Position numbers and translations under genes: made by a program. 64,000 bases of DNA from Xenorhabdus bovienii SS-2004 (GTDB lineage Bacteria; Pseudomonadota; Gammaproteobacteria; Enterobacterales; Enterobacteriaceae). The notes below the pieces were generated by a model. It was not told the DNA's origin, ran no database searches, and saw nothing but the letters and a program-made list of their open reading frames with translations. The stretch is from NCBI RefSeq assembly GCF_000027225.1, contig NC_013892.1:3286001-3350000 (forward strand), read 5' to 3'. Each line of letters starts with the position of its first letter. The first letter of the stretch is position 1. Below are positions 26,582-35,010 of this stretch, one piece after another.

Positions 26582-27055
26582 ATGAGAGACCATCAATCAA
26601 ATCGAGGAAAAAAGAAACTCTACCGTCGGGTAAATACAACAACACATCATGTTTATCATCATGGTGGTGAATACCGATGGGAACGTACCAAACAAAAATT
26701 GATCAGGGAAGATATGCCGCACTTCCTTCCCATGAAAAGTAAACACAGACGGGGCTTGGATTATACACCGTTGTTTATGTTTCTATTGAGTAAAGTTGGT
26801 GAACAATGGGATGTGATCTATAGTGAAGCCATTCAGAGATTAGATCGGGTAGATCCTGTATTTTGGATAGTCGCTCTACATGAAAATGATCAACGGGATT
26901 ATATTCGCTGCGGTGAATCAAGTTATTATAACGGGCTGTTTGTCGATAAATCCGGTTTTTTAAGAAAGGTCAATCCCCACTTATCCGCAAAGGATATTCC
27001 TGTTCTGTGTCAATGTTGTACTCATACCTTTAATGGGGTTCAGATAAGCCGCTAA
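26582..27055 (+). CDS. Hypothetical protein (cargo)
   Basis: A 157-residue basic protein rich in His, Tyr and Arg, starting MRDHQSNRGKKKLYRRVNTTTHHVYHHGGEYRWERTKQ. A CQCC near the end could bind metal. The stretch GEQWDVIYSEAIQRLDRVDPVFWIVAL is helical. No named family is recognised. It sits at the boundary between the transfer ATPase and the invasin gene; the neighbours do not define its role. Confidence 0.5.
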   Translation: MRDHQSNRGKKKLYRRVNTTTHHVYHHGGEYRWERTKQKLIREDMPHFLPMKSKHRRGLDYTPLFMFLLSKVGEQWDVIYSEAIQRLDRVDPVFWIVALHENDQRDYIRCGESSYYNGLFVDKSGFLRKVNPHLSAKDIPVLCQCCTHTFNGVQISR

Positions 27056-27113
27056 TGCTTGTAATTTCTCCGATAAAAAAAAGAATTAAACGCAGTATTT
27101 GAGTCCTGTTTTC

Positions 27114-27156
27114 GGCATGTTACCGCTTTCACTATCAATGAAAAGAGTAACATGCC
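27114..27156 (+). promoter_or_regulatory. Inverted repeat covering the invasin start codon
   Basis: GGCATGTTAC (27114-27123) and GTAACATGCC (27147-27156) are exact reverse complements around a 23-nt loop. The second arm contains the ATG of the invasin gene (27152) and the loop holds the purine-rich AAAAGAG. In mRNA the stem would hide the start codon; in DNA it could be an operator. Confidence 0.6.
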
Positions 27157-30100
27157 AGTGCACCCCAAAAGTCATTTTTTTCTGCTCAGTAAAGCAAAGT
27201 CCTTTGTTACCAGCCTATTGTGCCTGTCACTTAGTCTTAATGGTTATGCAGATTCAGAACCTAACAATCGGAACGATACTACAATCCAGCTTGCGGAGAT
27301 CACCTCCCAATGGGGGCAACTGACCCGCTCACACTCGTCCGGTGAAGCCGCAAAAACACTGGCAGCTCAGCAGTTCTCGTCCGCAGTGACATCAACACTG
27401 ACTCCGTGGCTTAACCAATACGGCAATGCCCGCTTTACCTTACCTTTCGACAGCCGTTTTTCGTTAAAAGGCATTTCATTTGATTGGTTGTTACCCTGGT
27501 ATAACGTTACTTCTAGCACGGCCTTCAGCCAGTTCGGGGTAAAAACCGATCACAGACAGACGACAACCTCGGTGGGTTTCGGTTATCGCTATCTAACCGA
27601 TAACTGGTTATGGGGTGCTAATGCGTTCTGGGATGCACTATGGCCGGAGCAGTATCACCGTTACGGTATCGGGACAGAAGCCTGGCATGATAACGTCAAA
27701 CTCTCTGCCAACCTTTACCAGCGCTTATCCGGCTGGAAAACATCCCGGCAAGTCAGCGATTATGATGCACGCCCCGCCAATGGCTGGGATATCCGGGTAG
27801 AAGGCGGATTACCTGCGTTGCCGCACTGGGGCGGGCAGGTGATGTTTGAACAATACTACGGACAGCAAGTGGGTTTATTCGGTGACAACAAACGTCAGCA
27901 CAATCCTTACAGCCTGACGGCCGGGCTGACATACACGCCAGTGCCGTTAGTTACATTGGGCGCGGATGTCCGGCAGGGAAAACAGGATCACCGGGATAAC
28001 CGTTTTACGCTGGCACTCAATTATCAGCTGGGCGTCCCGCTGGCACAACAGCTCGATCCCAACGCAGTCGCGCCGTTACGCAGCCTGACATTCAGACGGA
28101 CAGATTTTGTCAACCGGAATCATAATATGGTGCTGGACTACCGCAAGCAGACACTGATAACACTGGATTTTCCCGCTCAGCTTAAAGGCGATGCAGGCAA
28201 AATCATCACTTTTACGCCACGAATTACCTCCAAATATCTGCTGGCGCGTTTAGAACTCCGGGCTGATGAATTACAGCAAGCCGGCGGCAGAATTGTTCAT
28301 CAGACGCCTGATAAAATCATGCTGCTTTTGCCGAAAGCCATCGATAAAGTGATCCGGCTTTCCGGCATTGCCATTGATAAACATGGCAATCGTTCCCGGC
28401 CATCGGAAACCACCCTTTTTATCCAGCCGACGGAAATCCATGTGCAGGTTACCGCAAACCGGGCGCAGGCAAGGGCGGACGGTCAGGACAGTGTGATGTA
28501 TACCGTGATGGTGAAAGATCGTGACGGTAAGCCTGTTCCCGATCAAACGGTGAGCTGGTCAAGTGACAAAGGCAAACTTTCACAAACCACACAGAAAACT
28601 GATGCACAGGGGCTGGCGGCAGTGTTGCTGAGCAGTCATCATCACGGGGAGCATAGCGTACAGGTCTCGGTTGGTGATAATGTCACTGTGGCTTTGCCGG
28701 TGCACTTCAGCGCGGTATTGAAGCCTGTTATCACCACAGACAAAACGCAGGCCAGAGCGGATGGTAAAGATGCCGTGACGTTTACCGTTACCGTAAAGGA
28801 TGCTGCTGGTATCCCCGTTCCTCACCAGTCCGTTAAGTGGCAAACCAGCCGGGGCAAATTCCTGACCTTGCCGTCAACAACCAATAAGCACGGGCAGGCC
28901 ACTGCCGCATTAGTCAGTTTGCCCTCCGGTATCGCAGAGGTGTCGGTGATGGCGGGTGAAGAGACGTTCACGGCTTCACCGGTTGAATTTTTACCCGCAC
29001 TCACCCACACGTTGACCTGTGACAAAAGTACGGCCATTGCCGATGGACAGGACAGTGCGCTTTGCACAATTGACGTGCGTGATGCGGCTGACCAGCCGAT
29101 GGTGGGGAGGGAAATCGTGTGGTCAACAGATCATGGCCAGATTGGCGATGAACAGGTTATCACCGACAGCAGGGGAAAAGCCCGGGCACGGGTTATCAGC
29201 CGGAAAGCCGGTGTCGCCCGTGTCCGCGCTGACATGTCAGGTACCATCATCACGGCGGGCGGGGTCACGTTTGAGCGTCAGTTGAAATCCGTTATCATCG
29301 CGGATAAAACCCACGCCAACGGAAACGGGCAGGAGGCTATCGTATTGACTGCGATTGTTGAAGATATACTGGGGTTACCGGTTGAAAATCAGGCCGTCAT
29401 CTGGCACACGGATAATGGCATCCTGTCATCAGCAGAGACCCGAACCGACTCACAGGGATTGACACAAATTCAGCTGACCAGCACCGTTGCCGGTGCGCAC
29501 CGGGTATGGATCCAGGTTGATGATAAGACGGTGACCGCCCCGACGCTCTGGTTTGATGATGTGCTGACATCCACCCTGCGTGCAGATAAAACCCGCATGA
29601 TTGCCAATGGTCAGGATAGCGTCATATTGACCGTGACGGTGAAAAACCTGACCGGACAACCCGCCGTCGGTATCCCTGTCTGGTGGCGCTCGGACAACGG
29701 TCACTTTACAGACGCTCAGATTGAAACCGATGAAAACGGTGAAGCCCGTGCGACACTGCGCAGCCAGAAGGCAGGTACAGCTTCAGTAACAACCATTATT
29801 GATGACCAGGAAGTTATCTCGCCAACGGTGGAATTTATCCCGCTATTACGTATTGCCGATACCGTTGCCGTTGACAGTCAGGGCGGTAATGCCAACCAGA
29901 AAGCCTTTGGCACCCGGGGGCCTTCAGTTTTCTGGCGGGGCGCGAAATTTCGCATTATCATCGCCGATAATACAGGCCGGGTGAACTGGCAGAGTGATTC
30001 TCCGGCGGTCACAGTATCCGGTGATACGGTGGTCGTACAGCAACGCCCTGACGGCGTGAGACTGACAGGTACCGATGAAGCAGAGCAGCAGGTGGTACTG

Positions 30101-30409
30101 ACCTTAACAAGCGATACCTGGTTCGAGCGTTCAGGCATAACGAAAGATTTTTATTTTAATGCAACGCAAATTTGCCAATCACTCGGCAGCCAGATTGCGC
30201 CCAAATATGCACTTGAACGGCTTTATGAAGAATGGGGAAATTTTTATCACTATGAGGGCTGGGTGAGGGAGTTTTATGTGGTCTCCACGGATTATCTTTC
30301 TGCCAGTTCCGGTTCAATGGATGCGCAGACAAAATGGGCATTCTGGGCAGAATCGGATAGCTGGATGCGTAATGCCTGGCATCGGCTGGCGTTTGCGTGT
30401 GGAAGCTAA
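27152..30409 (+). CDS. Inverse-autotransporter adhesin/invasin with five Ig-like (Big_1) repeats
   Basis: A 1085-residue intimin/invasin-type outer-membrane adhesin. After a long signal peptide (cleavage about residue 34, ...LNGYA) comes the inverse-autotransporter beta domain (about 60-300, YGNARFTLPFDSRFSLKG ... GFGYRYLTDNWLWGANAFWD). Five Big_1 domains follow, repeating every 94 residues from about 430 to 895; each has an ADG/ANGQDS-type core. The C-terminal 190 residues form a different domain with a Cys pair (CQSLG...FACGS) and several Trp, like the C-type-lectin tip of invasins. It lacks an obvious LysM domain. It probably mediates attachment to host cells or bacteria. Confidence 0.9.
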   Translation: MPVHPKSHFFLLSKAKSFVTSLLCLSLSLNGYADSEPNNRNDTTIQLAEITSQWGQLTRSHSSGEAAKTLAAQQFSSAVTSTLTPWLNQYGNARFTLPFDSRFSLKGISFDWLLPWYNVTSSTAFSQFGVKTDHRQTTTSVGFGYRYLTDNWLWGANAFWDALWPEQYHRYGIGTEAWHDNVKLSANLYQRLSGWKTSRQVSDYDARPANGWDIRVEGGLPALPHWGGQVMFEQYYGQQVGLFGDNKRQHNPYSLTAGLTYTPVPLVTLGADVRQGKQDHRDNRFTLALNYQLGVPLAQQLDPNAVAPLRSLTFRRTDFVNRNHNMVLDYRKQTLITLDFPAQLKGDAGKIITFTPRITSKYLLARLELRADELQQAGGRIVHQTPDKIMLLLPKAIDKVIRLSGIAIDKHGNRSRPSETTLFIQPTEIHVQVTANRAQARADGQDSVMYTVMVKDRDGKPVPDQTVSWSSDKGKLSQTTQKTDAQGLAAVLLSSHHHGEHSVQVSVGDNVTVALPVHFSAVLKPVITTDKTQARADGKDAVTFTVTVKDAAGIPVPHQSVKWQTSRGKFLTLPSTTNKHGQATAALVSLPSGIAEVSVMAGEETFTASPVEFLPALTHTLTCDKSTAIADGQDSALCTIDVRDAADQPMVGREIVWSTDHGQIGDEQVITDSRGKARARVISRKAGVARVRADMSGTIITAGGVTFERQLKSVIIADKTHANGNGQEAIVLTAIVEDILGLPVENQAVIWHTDNGILSSAETRTDSQGLTQIQLTSTVAGAHRVWIQVDDKTVTAPTLWFDDVLTSTLRADKTRMIANGQDSVILTVTVKNLTGQPAVGIPVWWRSDNGHFTDAQIETDENGEARATLRSQKAGTASVTTIIDDQEVISPTVEFIPLLRIADTVAVDSQGGNANQKAFGTRGPSVFWRGAKFRIIIADNTGRVNWQSDSPAVTVSGDTVVVQQRPDGVRLTGTDEAEQQVVLTLTSDTWFERSGITKDFYFNATQICQSLGSQIAPKYALERLYEEWGNFYHYEGWVREFYVVSTDYLSASSGSMDAQTKWAFWAESDSWMRNAWHRLAFACGS

Positions 30410-30596
30410 GGCGGTTCTGTGTTTACGTGATTTTGCCAAATTGATCCATGATGTTGCTCCTTTCTTTTGTCAAAGAATAGACTCCGTTTGAGGTAATGGC
30501 AGAGTCTATTTGGCAGGTGGAATATGCAATGTCATTGGTTTGGTCTTTCTATAGCAACAGGCCAAACCAGAAGATAAATATTCTTCTGACGCTTTA

Positions 30597-31388
30597 TCAC
30601 ATGAGTTTCTCATCCTGAATATGGATCATATTCATAAAAACTTCGCATAAACTCACATTTTTAGGCACAATGGTGCTGATATCATATTTTTTTGGGCTAA
30701 AAAGAAAGGGAAAAAGATCCCGGCCATTCTCAAGTTTTCTAGTTTTATCGAGCGATTCAAAGTAGTTGTAGATCTCCGATACCACTGTTTTATGTATTTC
30801 ACTTTTAACTAAATCATCTCTCTGATATGGGCTTTCATAGTGTCCGTAGTACAGTTTACGAAGATAAAGAATATTTTCCTCTTCGTTTTCATCCATGGGA
30901 GACCTGATTAAAGCCATAATTTCATCTGTGCGATCTTGCTTGACTCCGGTAAAAAAATCATTAATGCACTGTTGTAACTGAGGTGTGCATTTTCCCTGTG
31001 GTTTCGGTCGTTTTACTTCTTCAAACGTGAACTGTTCCGCCGACATGTTCAGCATATCCGTCATGATATTTTTAAATTCTTCCGGACACTGGGTTTGTTT
31101 CACTTCCGCATAAACACAGCGGCCAAAATAACCGGAGTTGTGGGTGTAATTGTATTTTCTGATGGTCAGAACATAGGTTCCCGGCGGGGGTTCATACCCT
31201 CTGATTTCGGAGGATTCATAGGCAAATTTGAAGTAAATCCCGTTTTTTTTGTTATAACCGATCAGGTTTCTCGCAGCAGCAAAATCGGCGACAGTACACC
31301 CATGATCGCAATAGAAGGGGATTTCGCCATTAATGAAAAGAAACCAGCCTTCCGGAAAGGTGATTTCGTTTTGGATTGAGTTTCTCAT
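30597..31388 (-). CDS. Hypothetical protein (cargo)
   Basis: A 263-residue soluble protein starting MRNSIQNEITFPEGWFLFINGEIPFYCDHGCTVADFAAARNLIGYNKKNGIYFKF. It has a beta-rich N-terminal part and an acidic helical C-terminal part, with no signal peptide, membrane segment or family that I recognise. It lies beside the IS1-flanked toxin/immunity remnant and faces the invasin gene, so it may be part of a polymorphic-toxin cargo; this is inference from position only. Confidence 0.55.
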   Translation of the reverse strand: MRNSIQNEITFPEGWFLFINGEIPFYCDHGCTVADFAAARNLIGYNKKNGIYFKFAYESSEIRGYEPPPGTYVLTIRKYNYTHNSGYFGRCVYAEVKQTQCPEEFKNIMTDMLNMSAEQFTFEEVKRPKPQGKCTPQLQQCINDFFTGVKQDRTDEIMALIRSPMDENEEENILYLRKLYYGHYESPYQRDDLVKSEIHKTVVSEIYNYFESLDKTRKLENGRDLFPFLFSPKKYDISTIVPKNVSLCEVFMNMIHIQDEKLM

Positions 31389-31516
31389 GTATTGTCTTCC
31401 TTTTCAAAATTTATGATTGTAAATCAATTTCATTGAATATAATTTAAGCTAAAAAAACGGTCATGTATTAAATGGTTAGTTGCTGTGATATGCTTCCGGC
31501 TTTTTAAGGATGAAGT

Positions 31517-31792
31517 ATGGCCAAAGTTGATGTCTATTGCCGTTATTGCCACAAATCAGAACAGGTCAAAGGACATGGGAAAGGAAATGGCGGACATCCT
31601 CGTTATCGCTGTTATAGCTGCTGTAAGGTCTTTCAGTTGGCGTATACCTATCAGGCCTGCAAACCCGGCGTTAAAGAACAGATTGTCGATATCGCGATGA
31701 ATAACGGGGGAATTCGTGACACCGCTCGGATCCTGAAAGTCGCCACCGCCACCGTCATGAAAACATTAAAAACCTCAGACCCCGAAACGTAA
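31517..31792 (+). CDS. insA: IS1 InsA (zinc-ribbon / HTH subunit), copy 1
   Basis: A 91-residue InsA with the zinc-ribbon CRYCHKSEQVKGHG...YRCYSCCKVFQ and a helix-turn-helix at GIRDTARILKVATATVMKTLK. It binds the ends of the element and, alone, represses transposition; the fused InsAB protein is the transposase. Confidence 0.9.
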   Translation: MAKVDVYCRYCHKSEQVKGHGKGNGGHPRYRCYSCCKVFQLAYTYQACKPGVKEQIVDIAMNNGGIRDTARILKVATATVMKTLKTSDPET

Positions 31793-32211
31793 CGACACTT
31801 CCCCTTGCGGAATGTGGCATCCAGATTGTCTGTGAAATCGACGAGCAATGGTCGTTTGTCGGCAATAAGAAAAACCAACGCTGGCTTTGGTATGCTTGGG
31901 AACCCCGCCTGAAGCGAATAGTGGCTCATGTTTTTGGCGATCGCAGTCGAAAAACGTTAGACAAGCTGCTTACCCTCTTATCTTCCTTTACTATTCGGTT
32001 TTACTGCACGGATGACTATGTTGTTTATGACCCACTTCCCGAGGAAGAGCACTTGACTGGAAAGGCGTTTACTCAGCGTATAGAGAGAACGAATTTAACG
32101 CATCGTACCCGAATCAAAAGGCTGAATAGAAAAACCATTGGGTATTCAAAATCGGAAGAAATGCACGATAAAGTGATAGGAACCTTTATTGAACGTGAAC
32201 ATTATTTTTAA
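31768..32211 (+). CDS. insB: IS1 InsB frame, DDE transposase part, copy 1
   Basis: The frame is open from 31717 and is reached from insA by a -1 slip at TTAAAAAC (31766-31773). The DDE core is visible: CEIDEQWSFVG (first Asp), FYCTDDYVVYD (second Asp) and HDKVIGTFIEREHYF (Glu region). The listed start is the slip point, not a start codon. Confidence 0.8.
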   Translation, partial: KNLRPRNVTTLPLAECGIQIVCEIDEQWSFVGNKKNQRWLWYAWEPRLKRIVAHVFGDRSRKTLDKLLTLLSSFTIRFYCTDDYVVYDPLPEEEHLTGKAFTQRIERTNLTHRTRIKRLNRKTIGYSKSEEMHDKVIGTFIEREHYF

Positions 32212-32328
32212 TACCTAATCTAATCATTTAATACATGACCAAAAAAACTCACTCTCTTGACCTAGCATATACCTCAAGTAGAAAGAGTAAGATGATATGT
32301 TTAGGAGCCTTATGTGATGACAATTAGG

Positions 32329-32360
32329 AGCCGGAAAATCTCGGGGATCTGTCCGGCTTT
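32329..32360 (+). terminator. Terminator-like hairpin downstream of IS1 copy 1
   Basis: AGCCGGA (32329-32335) pairs with TCCGGCT (32352-32358), followed by TTATG. The T tract is short. It is in DNA between the IS and the convergent immunity gene, so it may end transcripts leaving the element. Confidence 0.45.
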
Positions 32361-32397
32361 ATGTTATACAGAATGTAAGTTTATTTCATGATTGTAC

Positions 32398-33057
32398 TTA
32401 TGGTAATTTCCTTTTCACTCTTTTTCTACTGCTTCCAATATCATATCCATAATCTAAACAATAGTTTTTAAAAGCCTCATCAAGTGGTACTATTTTTACT
32501 CCACTTATTTTCATTTTTAAAAATTTCTCTACGGCAGATTCAGAAAAAATCAAAAAATCAGCAAGTAAGGTACTACGTATTGTAAATACATCAATATTAC
32601 TAGGGTTGTTAATAATTAATTTATGAGGCATCAAAGAACCAGAACGATCTTCTTCTAATTCAGAGTTGTTTAAATCCAAAAAATCGTCATTGCCTATAAA
32701 ATAGAGATAATTCAAATCATCCCTAATTACACTTCCATCTTTAATTGATGTGGCTATCAAATTTTTAGATATAATCTCGCAGGTTTTTAATTCATTGAAA
32801 AAATCAATAAATTTATTGGATGCAATATGTCCGGAACCATGAAAATAATAATTGAAATTTAGAGCGCCCACATTCCTATTGCATAATAAAAACAAACTAT
32901 TCGGACACTCTAATTCTTTCATGTAATAAGGGAAAGAGTAATCTGAACCTTCATAATCCCAGTTTTCGTTCACTTGCTTCTTTGTATCAACAAGAGCATG
33001 AAGATATCGTGGAATTAAAGAAGACTTGTAATCATTCATTAGTACATAATAATTCAT
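32398..33057 (-). CDS. Imm11-like immunity protein
   Basis: A 219-residue AT-rich protein. The C-terminal part ADFLIFSESAVEKFLKMKISGVKIVPLDEAF (about 165-196) matches the Imm11/DUF1629 pattern, in which a hydrophobic strand, SE, a helix and an aromatic strand follow one another. It begins on the last base of the upstream toxin fragment (TAATG at 33057), the usual toxin-then-immunity order. The family match is by eye. Confidence 0.65.
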   Translation of the reverse strand: MNYYVLMNDYKSSLIPRYLHALVDTKKQVNENWDYEGSDYSFPYYMKELECPNSLFLLCNRNVGALNFNYYFHGSGHIASNKFIDFFNELKTCEIISKNLIATSIKDGSVIRDDLNYLYFIGNDDFLDLNNSELEEDRSGSLMPHKLIINNPSNIDVFTIRSTLLADFLIFSESAVEKFLKMKISGVKIVPLDEAFKNYCLDYGYDIGSSRKRVKRKLP

Positions 33058-33363
33058 TAATTTAGTCTCTTACATGGATTAGAGGGAACATCACCTGACC
33101 AAATCTTATTTTTCATCTTCATCTGGAGTTTTCTTATCTCGTCTCTTGCTTGACGGTCACTAAGGTTACCGGCGTCATGTCGGCGTTTAATTTCTTCTAT
33201 ACTCTGTCTTACCTCACCAGAATATGTATTGTGATTACTGCTATGGAATACTTTCATCCCCTTACCAACATCATCCTGCATTGCTTTTTTACTGCCGGGG
33301 ATATGAATACCATTTTCCACAGAGTTCATTCTTCCGCCGATACCAATCTTATCCAAGAATTTC
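33057..33363 (-). pseudogene. C-terminal stump of an AHH/HNH-type nuclease toxin, cut by IS1
   Basis: The frame is open to the IS edge at 33363 and reads KFLDKIGIGGRMNSVENGIHIPGSK... then VFHSSNHNTYSGEVRQSIEEIK. This is the second half of an AHH-type nuclease domain (GIxxxNGxxxP, then HSSxHxxY), found at the C-termini of Rhs and related polymorphic toxins. The AHH motif and the long N-terminal part are missing beyond the IS. A TTG at 33356 could start a short product but is unlikely. The adjacent gene supplies the immunity protein. Confidence 0.7.
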
Positions 33364-33392
33364 GGTCATGTATTAAATGATTAGATTAGGTA

Positions 33393-33836
33393 TTAAAAAT
33401 AATGTTCACGTTCAATAAAGGTTCCTATCACTTTATCGTGCATTTCTTCCGATTTTGAATACCCAATGGTTTTTCTATTCAGCCTTTTGATTCGGGTACG
33501 ATGCGTTAAATTCGTTCTCTCTATACGCTGAGTAAACGCCTTTCCAGTCAAGTGCTCTTCCTCGGGAAGTGGGTCATAAACAACATAGTCATCCGTGCAG
33601 TAAAACCGAATAGTAAAGGAAGATAAGAGGGTAAGCAGCTTGTCTAACGTTTTTCGACTGCGATCGCCAAAAACATGAGCCACTATTCGCTTCAGGCGGG
33701 GTTCCCAAGCATACCAAAGCCAGCGTTGGTTTTTCTTATTGCCGACAAACGACCATTGCTCGTCGATTTCACAGACAATCTGGATGCCACATTCCGCAAG
33801 GGGAAGTGTCGTTACGTTTCGGGGTCTGAGGTTTTT
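33393..33836 (-). CDS. insB: IS1 InsB frame, copy 2
   Basis: This frame encodes the same DDE protein as copy 1 and is reached by -1 slippage from insA. The listed start is the slip point. Confidence 0.8.
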   Translation of the reverse strand, partial: KNLRPRNVTTLPLAECGIQIVCEIDEQWSFVGNKKNQRWLWYAWEPRLKRIVAHVFGDRSRKTLDKLLTLLSSFTIRFYCTDDYVVYDPLPEEEHLTGKAFTQRIERTNLTHRTRIKRLNRKTIGYSKSEEMHDKVIGTFIEREHYF

Positions 33837-34087
33837 AATGTTTTCATGACGGTGGCGGTGGCGACTTTCAGGATCCGAGCGGTGTCACGAATTCCCCCGT
33901 TATTCATCGCGATATCGACAATCTGTTCTTTAACGCCGGGTTTGCAGGCCTGATAGGTATACGCCAACTGAAAGACCTTACAGCAGCTATAACAGCGATA
34001 ACGAGGATGTCCGCCATTTCCTTTCCCATGTCCTTTGACCTGTTCTGATTTGTGGCAATAACGGCAATAGACATCAACTTTGGCCAT
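33812..34087 (-). CDS. insA: IS1 InsA, copy 2
   Basis: A 91-residue InsA with the same sequence as copy 1, including the zinc ribbon and the helix-turn-helix. The element therefore still has both parts needed for movement. Confidence 0.88.
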   Translation of the reverse strand: MAKVDVYCRYCHKSEQVKGHGKGNGGHPRYRCYSCCKVFQLAYTYQACKPGVKEQIVDIAMNNGGIRDTARILKVATATVMKTLKTSDPET

Positions 34088-34385
34088 ACTTCATCCTTAA
34101 AAAGCCGGAAGCATATCACAGCAACTAACCATTTAATACATGACCCTTTTTCCGAAAGGGAAAATTTATCCATTTATATGTCCACTCAACATAAACAAGC
34201 ATTTTGATATTCATTTCAAGGTATTACAAGCAATTAAATATCCAAGACTCGTTTGGGACCTATTTACATAAGCAACTCAAGTTGCATCCTACAAAACAAA
34301 AATAGTTTGTAATCTGAAATGAAATGAGTAATACATAACCAATGCCGTTGCAATGCAGACATACTTTTTGGGGAGAAAACTTCAA

Positions 34386-34904
34386 ATGCCCTTGACACAA
34401 AGAGTCCATCTTATAGATATTTATCCAGATGCTCATATGTATATTTCATCAACCTTTCATGATGGATACGTAATAAATGAATTTACAATTGCTTGTCATG
34501 GATTAGCTGTTTTTGATGGGCGGCCGGAAGGCCTTGCAATAAACGGTCAACTCTGGACTTACGACATAGTGACCAGCTACATTCAGTCAAACACAACGGT
34601 TGAGACACTGCATAGAATCCATCTTCTTGCTTGCAATTCAGCGAATTATGATATTGCCTCTCTCGCAGCAAAAGTGTCAGCAAGAATAAGAAATACTGAA
34701 GTTAAAGGATACATAGGTTCAGTTTATATAAATTTCAGACATAACGATATTTATCAGTATTATCTAAATAATGGGAGTAACAGAGTTTCTGTCGAGCGCT
34801 ATCTTGAACAGATTGGAAATAGTCGGGTTCACACCAATAATGTTCCTAACTATTACTGCATAGTATTCAAAAATGGCATTATGGAAAGACAAGATTACTT
34901 ATGA
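34386..34904 (+). CDS. Small caspase-like (C80/DUF4347-type) protein with His/Cys dyad
   Basis: A 172-residue protein. FTIACHG places a His at residue 38, and IHLLACNSANY places a Cys at residue 83; strand-HG...strand-xxC is the signature of caspase-hemoglobinase fold proteins such as MARTX C80 protease domains or DUF4347. GYIGSVY follows as a further strand. I chose the ATG at 34386, which has GGGGAG ten bases upstream; an ATG at 34353 has none. Whether it is a protease, a stand-alone effector or a fragment of a larger toxin is not clear. Confidence 0.5.
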   Translation: MPLTQRVHLIDIYPDAHMYISSTFHDGYVINEFTIACHGLAVFDGRPEGLAINGQLWTYDIVTSYIQSNTTVETLHRIHLLACNSANYDIASLAAKVSARIRNTEVKGYIGSVYINFRHNDIYQYYLNNGSNRVSVERYLEQIGNSRVHTNNVPNYYCIVFKNGIMERQDYL

Positions 34905-35010
34905 AATTGGAAAATATTAGGTAAAGGATCTACAACCCTATTACCCCCCTTAATGACGAAGGGGAAGTGCCTCCTGCTGTCTCTTTTCAGAATTGATATT
35001 AAGCCTGAAT

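Larger units (their letters stand above)
31459..32240 (+). mobile_element. IS1-family insertion sequence, copy 1
   Basis: The element is 782 bp and starts GGTCATGTATTAAATGG; its other end is the inverted GGTCATGTATTAAATGA. The flanks are an exact 8-bp duplication, AAAAAAAC (31451-31458 and 32241-32248), as expected for IS1. It carries insA and insB frames. The encoded proteins match copy 2 (33364-34145) exactly, so both moved recently. Confidence 0.9.
33364..34145 (-). mobile_element. IS1-family insertion sequence, copy 2
   Basis: A 782-bp inverted copy of the element at 31459-32240 with the same terminal repeats and identical predicted proteins. The flanking bases (GAATTTC before, CTTTTTC after) do not form a target duplication, so a rearrangement or deletion has joined unrelated DNA at one side. 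That event removed the rest of the toxin gene. Confidence 0.88.

Noticed and set aside
33057..33356. A complete small toxin gene starting at TTG 33356
   Set aside because: The reading frame continues unbroken to the IS edge and the product begins in the middle of the AHH domain, so it is a truncated gene rather than an intact one.
31459..34145. Active composite transposon made by the two IS1 copies
   Set aside because: Copy 1 has its own target duplication and copy 2 has none, with no shared duplication at the outer ends; independent insertions plus rearrangement fit better.
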